A DNA stretch of 64,000 bases from contig JAVTVJ010000508.1 in NCBI GenBank assembly GCA_034509425.1, positions 1,426,001 through 1,490,000 of the forward strand. Reading direction: 5' to 3'. Positions within the stretch are counted from its first letter, which is position 1. Each line of letters begins with the position of its first letter. Below, piece by piece: positions 58,701-64,000 of the stretch. The notes below the pieces were generated by a model. That model did not search any database, was not told the origin of the DNA, and saw only the letters and a list, made by a program, of their open reading frames with translations. The stretch comes from Eopsaltria australis. Taxonomy: Eukaryota; Chordata; Aves; Passeriformes; Petroicidae. Position numbers and translations under genes: made by a program.

Positions 58701-61700
58701 CAGGTAACAATTTTAAGCCAGATAATAACACTGACTTTGCAGTTGACCTTCACCAGATTATACAAATATTTATTCTAAAACTAAAGTTTTATGATAACTC
58801 TGCCTGCTAAGCACAGAAAGTTAGTATACAGTTTAATTTCTGATACATTTGTTGCCCAGCAAGACTTCTTACTCTGAGAATTGAGCTCTTTTATATTGAA
58901 AATAACTACTGTCCAGGGGCACAAATGAAAGTTTTGTAGAAAGAGAAACCTACAAGCCTTCTAACTACTCAAACTTATGCACACAGACTTATGCTCACCC
59001 AACATTTCTTGTACTCCCTGAACAGCTTATAGAAGACCTTTGGGGGCAGCAGAACAGAAATGCTTCATCCAGTGTACTGAGGCTCATGCACACAGATGTA
59101 CAAAGAATTTGTCAGGTTTGGCCTGTAGTGACACCGTGAGGGAAAAAAAGAAAAAAAGGGTAACACTCAAAGCTTCTTTGAGAGTTGGTGTAATCAGAAA
59201 TGAGATTATGAAAATGAAAATATCCCAGTCACACAGAAATTACTCAGGACCAATAAAGAACACAGATATGATTGATTGATTGAAGTGTCCCTCCCATTGC
59301 TAAATCTTTTAATTTCTTTGCAGTGTAATTTTAGTTAGGATCTTCCCAGGTTGGTATAATCTGATCTGTGTATGTTAAAAATATGGGGAAAAAAATGTAA
59401 AAAATGTTCCTGATCTATATTGCGCACAAAATAGCAATAATCACTTACAAATTTAATTCTTTCTGTGTGAGGGATAGTGTCATGCCAAATGGATCATGCA
59501 AACATGAATCGAACTACACAATTTTTGTACCATAGACCAAGTTTTGAACCTTTTTGCCAATACCGACTCCAAACCAGGTGCATCCCAGCAAGTGAGAAAT
59601 GTCTGGGAGAGCCTACTGAAGTAGGCCACCATAGCAGCCACTGACCACCTTGCCCCTGTGATATGTTGGCATAGGTGACATGACTGAAAAAAGTTGAAGG
59701 TCAGACTCTGCTGAGACCTTTAAAACTCTTTTAGTCTGTGTTTACACTATGTTTAATAGGACATTAGATATGATGTCCATCCTCTGTGTCTTATCTTCTC
59801 CCAGTACAACTGAGGATCCGGTCATGGGCATTAATTCACCCTTTCATTCTCCTCGTGCTCCTTCAGCATTCACTCTGTCTTTCTGTGTCTGTGTTCCTTT
59901 GTTGTCTTTCAGGTCCAGTCTGAATTTCCCACTTCAGGTTTTCCTGTGGCTCTACTGTGTTGCCTTCCTATGTACAGCTCAGCTACCACTGTCAGAGAAG
60001 AGCACCAGATCCCAATATTGCCATTTCATGACAAACAAAAGGACGCTTATGTCAACATACTGAAATAAGACTTTAACTCCTGAAAGAATGATACAGAAAG
60101 AAGTTATAGCTACTGATTCTCATTCTATCAACAGCCATAAAAAAACCAACTAATTTCATTGGAAGCAACAGACCATAAAGTAAGTAAAACTGAGGCTTGC
60201 AGACTTTATTTTTATCATAAAACCATACTGTACTAATTTTCCTGTGTGCCTGACAGATTTCCTAGCTCAACCTATAGTAAACTTGATTCAATAATAGTTT
60301 CTAAAACAGGTCATAAGAGTTTTTTTACAGAAAACATATGTCAACTGAATTTGGTAATCCAGAAAATTTACAGCGTTAACCAAGCAATGTTGCACATGAA
60401 CTGAACTAAGCATATTTTCAATGCAAGACACATTTTAAGCAGCTCAATAGTAGGCTGTTGAGATTGTTTATCTAATACAGAAACACTTTCAGACATTTGA
60501 AGTATTTGTGTGTGTGTCTTTGGGCATGCACACAATCACTTGTGCATATTTATGAGTGCTCAAAATCTCACCTTTAAATGGTATAACTTTGCAAGAACTT
60601 GAAAAATCTATATAGAAAATACAGCAGATGTAAAAAGCACATCAGTGATGCCCCAGTATTAATAGCTGGTATGTTGGCTGCCTTCACTGCTCCTCATATT
60701 CATGACAGAAAAGCTAGATATGTACAGATAATTATCCGATTATCTTAGTAGTACTAACTCAAAAATGAGATTAGAAACTGTAATTCTGTTTAATCCCTGT
60801 AGCCTATGACACAATCAAAGAAAAAAGGCAATGAGAATACAACTCATGAAGCAGAAGTAGGAATAATGTCATAAAGGATACTCCATCAGTTAAAAGCTGT
60901 AGATGTACATCTGATTACTGCAGATGAAGAAATCGTTGTTTAAAACATCAAGCATCAGGTTCACAGACAGTTCTGAAATGCAAAGCAACAAATTAAAGAG
61001 CACACAGTAAGAGTCAGAATCAATCAGGACAAAATTTATGTCATGCTTGAAAGCCTTACTAGAATTCATACAGCAATGCTTCAGTTAGTAGATCTTTTGT
61101 TAACTGAGATACAACAATACATACCAAAATTTAGTGAGAAATGGCAGATGTGCTACTAGCTGATAATTACTTTGCAAATCTGAATCAAATAATAGCTTTC
61201 TAACAATTAGAGTAATCATAGTAATTTTAAGGGTGGAGAGAACAAGGATGATATCAAGTTTGCAATATAAAAAACTGGAATTAATACTTGAATAATCTCC
61301 ATCATTAATCAAGAACTAAATCCATCTTGCAAGTGGATTTCTTGAGAGCAGTTAATAACTGCCATCACACTTTCCTGAGCCTGCAATCCAAATATAGATA
61401 GAAGAATGACTGATATTAGTTGTCTAAAAGTGACAATTCCCTTCTGAATATCACCAGAACATGTGACCTGTATAATATGAAGTTTTGAAGTTAAATGATC
61501 TTATAAGGAAATAATTCAGCAGCCAGCTTGATAACTATTGTGCATCACAAGCATTTGGTAAACCTGCTGTACCTTGAGGTAAGATGAAAAAATAGGGCTA
61601 TTTTTTGGTGTGTATATATGTAAGCTAAAAATCAAAATTTGTTTTCCACCAATTTCAAAGCATTTAACTGTATTTCTATTATATGGCAAAGATTTAAACC

Positions 61701-64000
61701 TCATTTTAGAGGAAGATGCACCACCCAGCAGGTCATGGGATATTTCCCAGTCATGTTGATCTTCCTGCAGAAGCTGTTCCCTCTGCAAAGCTTTGGAACA
61801 CAGTCAGTAAAAGCTAAACCGGATGTTGTATGTTCCTACAGCCCAGTGGCACAGGGCAGCTTCCTGCAAGGAGGGAGTTCTGAAAATGCAGTCCCTGCTG
61901 CAGCACATCCTTCTCTATTCACTCCAAATACATGGTACTTCAGGTGCCAGATAAGAGATCTTTCTTTGCCTCTCAAATGGGTTTCATAAACACACTCACA
62001 AAGACAGACTCTCACTCCTCCTTTCTCCAGTTTTCATTCCTCTTTGTTTCAGAATATAATTGAAAGGGACAGCATTCAGGACAATCTTTTGGTCCTCTAG
62101 GCACCTGACTTTGGAATAGTTGAGTGTTAGTAGCACTGTAGCTTGTTCAGAAAAGAACCTAAACAGTAGAAAATAGAAAAAAAAATGGCAACAAAAAACC
62201 CACATTAGTCATGATAACTCTGACAATACAAACTGGGATTTCATTTGTCATATTCATATTTTGGTTTATTTTTTTCCTTAATAGCCTGATTCTTAACATA
62301 TGGAAGTCAGCAATACCTTTTGTGCCAACGTAAATGACAGTGAAAAGCAGTAGAAAACAGTCACAATGTATAACAGTGAATAAATACATCATTTTAAAGA
62401 CTCAGAACATGCCCAAATGCTTTTTTAAAATCCACCACCAATGTGCAATCTGACAAACTCCACAGAGACCAATGACAGTTTGCACATTTGGGGTATCAAA
62501 CATTTCAAATAATTAGTATGGGGAATGAACGTGAAAGCAAAGTCCGATGTTTCAGTGACCAGAAGACATCTATTCATATAGAATAAGAATAGATTAATTA
62601 AACTCTGCTGGAAAAAAAACAAGGTGCACACTAAATCTTTGGAATTAATAAAGTAATTTTATTAGCAAACAAAAACAAAGGCAAGTTTCCTGCATCCAGC
62701 ATGCCAGTGAATTTTCTCCCAGAATGGCAGTTTGATATATGGACGTGAAAAGAACTGGAATGGCTAATTTTTCTAACTGCACTCCAACAGAATACTGTCA
62801 CTTGAAAGACCAAGGGAGAAATATGGCCTAACATGGCCAGTGGATGTTACTGTGAATTTATGCTGTGATTTAAACTGTACCCTACAAGAGACAAATATTG
62901 AAAGAAAAAACAAAATTTTAATTCTACTGGAAAGCAGAATTTTTTTTAAAGTAACTTTTTTCCAGAAAACTATTACGGCAACCACTCTGAAAACAAAACT
63001 AGCCTTTTGCCTGCAGAATGGTAAACTTCTCTGTAGCATCTGAACCTATGACTTTTCCACATTATTGATTGACTCTTTCAGGCAAAGTACCTATGTACAC
63101 CTATTGTGAAATAATGGTGTCCAGGATTTACAGAAGAGTGCAAGCCAGTATTGACACAAAATATGGCCCTCTGTGCCTATATGAGTGAAGACAATAGCTT
63201 CAAATATACTTACATGGATTTTGATGTTCTGTGACTTGCAAGAGAGACAGACTAAATGCAGGGTTTTCTATGCCTGATATATTGAACTGTCTATTTTCTT
63301 AACTAAGTGGCAGAAATTTATCCAACCCATTCAGTATACCTGGCTTTTTGACAAATACTTCTTTTGACAAGTGAAACAAACCATCTCCATGTTCCTGAAA
63401 GTGCCAACGCCATATTTTTGAATAAAAGAAGAATTCAAAATGTGTAAGTCCTGGTTCAGTGCTGATCATCTGACAGTTGTTTATTATCTCAGCCTCTTAG
63501 AGGTATTTCAGATCAGGTCAGAATCTTATGGTAGCATCAAATGACACTGATTGATTGGAGGAGTTAAAAGGACATATGTTACAAGGGAAAGAGAAGTAAG
63601 AACAGCATGTGTACTGAAGGCTGATAACAAAAGAAATGCTTCCAAATTTGTAGAATGGGAGCCAGTGAGGGTCAAGGTTAATGTGACTTTCCAGGGATGC
63701 TGAAGTGAAGAGATGCAGAAGACAACAGCAGCATGTGGGCACATGTTCTTCACTGAAGTTTTCCTCTATTTTATCTCATCATCTGACTTAGCATCTTTCT
63801 GGCCATTTGTGGCATTTTCCTGTGCCATGGCAGGACTCCAGTCCTGCATCCCTTCTCTGGCATCTATCTGCCCAGAAAGAGGGCCTGAGAAGGGGAAGAG
63901 CCCTTCCTCTTTCTTCTGTGTCCTTTGAATTCCTCTCTTTGAGAATTCTCTTTACTTTGGACTTGGATTTGAAAGGCTCCATGAGCTTCTACTGTTTGTT
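55771..64000. other. Intergenic sequence right of FOXQ2
   Basis: AT-rich spacer with no convincing gene, RNA or transposon. Minor items are a TCATTGC triplicate near 57706-57728, a GC-richer patch at about 56230-56480, and a short GT run near 60507. The longest open frames (about 100-116 codons) have no recognisable domain. Confidence 0.55.

Noticed and set aside
61639..61989. 116-codon plus-strand open frame
   Set aside because: No domain, and an overlapping frame on the opposite strand has equal support.
1..64000. CRISPR arrays, tRNA or rRNA genes, bacterial operons
   Set aside because: No regularly spaced repeats, cloverleaf structures or rRNA motifs were seen; the sequence is eukaryotic.

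Overview
This is a stretch of vertebrate nuclear DNA, most likely from a bird. It is AT-rich and gene-poor, with long introns and spacers and standard GT-AG splice sites. It holds a CR1 LINE copy with an avian-type 3' end, a second short CR1 3' fragment, two much older CR1/L3-like remnants and one solo retroviral LTR. No Alu- or B1-like SINEs are visible. A crocodilian or turtle cannot be formally excluded. A forkhead gene of the FOXQ2 type, which placental mammals lack, argues against a mammal.

Two protein-coding genes can be supported. PPP1R3A, the muscle glycogen-targeting subunit of protein phosphatase 1, lies on the minus strand from 50723 down to 24788. I resolved four coding exons by matching splice sites and reading phase: 49930-50723, 29727-29785, 29483-29619 and 24788-27280. 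They join without a break into 1160 codons plus a stop. FOXQ2, a forkhead transcription factor, is an intact single-exon reading frame of 283 codons on the plus strand at 54286-55137. It has a TATA box about 155 bases upstream and an AATAAA signal about 630 bases downstream. The two genes are head to head, with start codons 3.56 kb apart. In other vertebrates the next gene on this side of PPP1R3A is FOXP2, so the right end (55.8-64 kb) probably runs towards FOXP2; that is inference.

Layout: 1-23.9 kb is intergenic, with an old duplicated unit at 4.57-5.34 kb, an old LINE 3' end near 11.9 kb, a 5'-truncated dead CR1 at 12.9-15.15 kb, and a 426-bp solo LTR at 15241-15666. The stretch 24.8-50.7 kb is PPP1R3A, with a 20-kb first intron, a 107-base second intron and a 2.2-kb third intron. 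Intron 3 contains a sequence that resembles a conserved regulatory element, with two inverted octamer sites around a homeodomain core. The 50.7-54.3 kb spacer has a minus-strand CR1 tail. The stretch 55.1-64 kb is the FOXQ2 3' region followed by spacer with no recognisable gene.

The genes are not known to share a pathway. PPP1R3A directs PP1 to glycogen and the sarcoplasmic reticulum in striated muscle. FOXQ2 is a developmental regulator, linked in zebrafish to blue-cone photoreceptor identity. Repeat and regulatory calls come from reading the sequence and general family knowledge; no alignment or database search was run.
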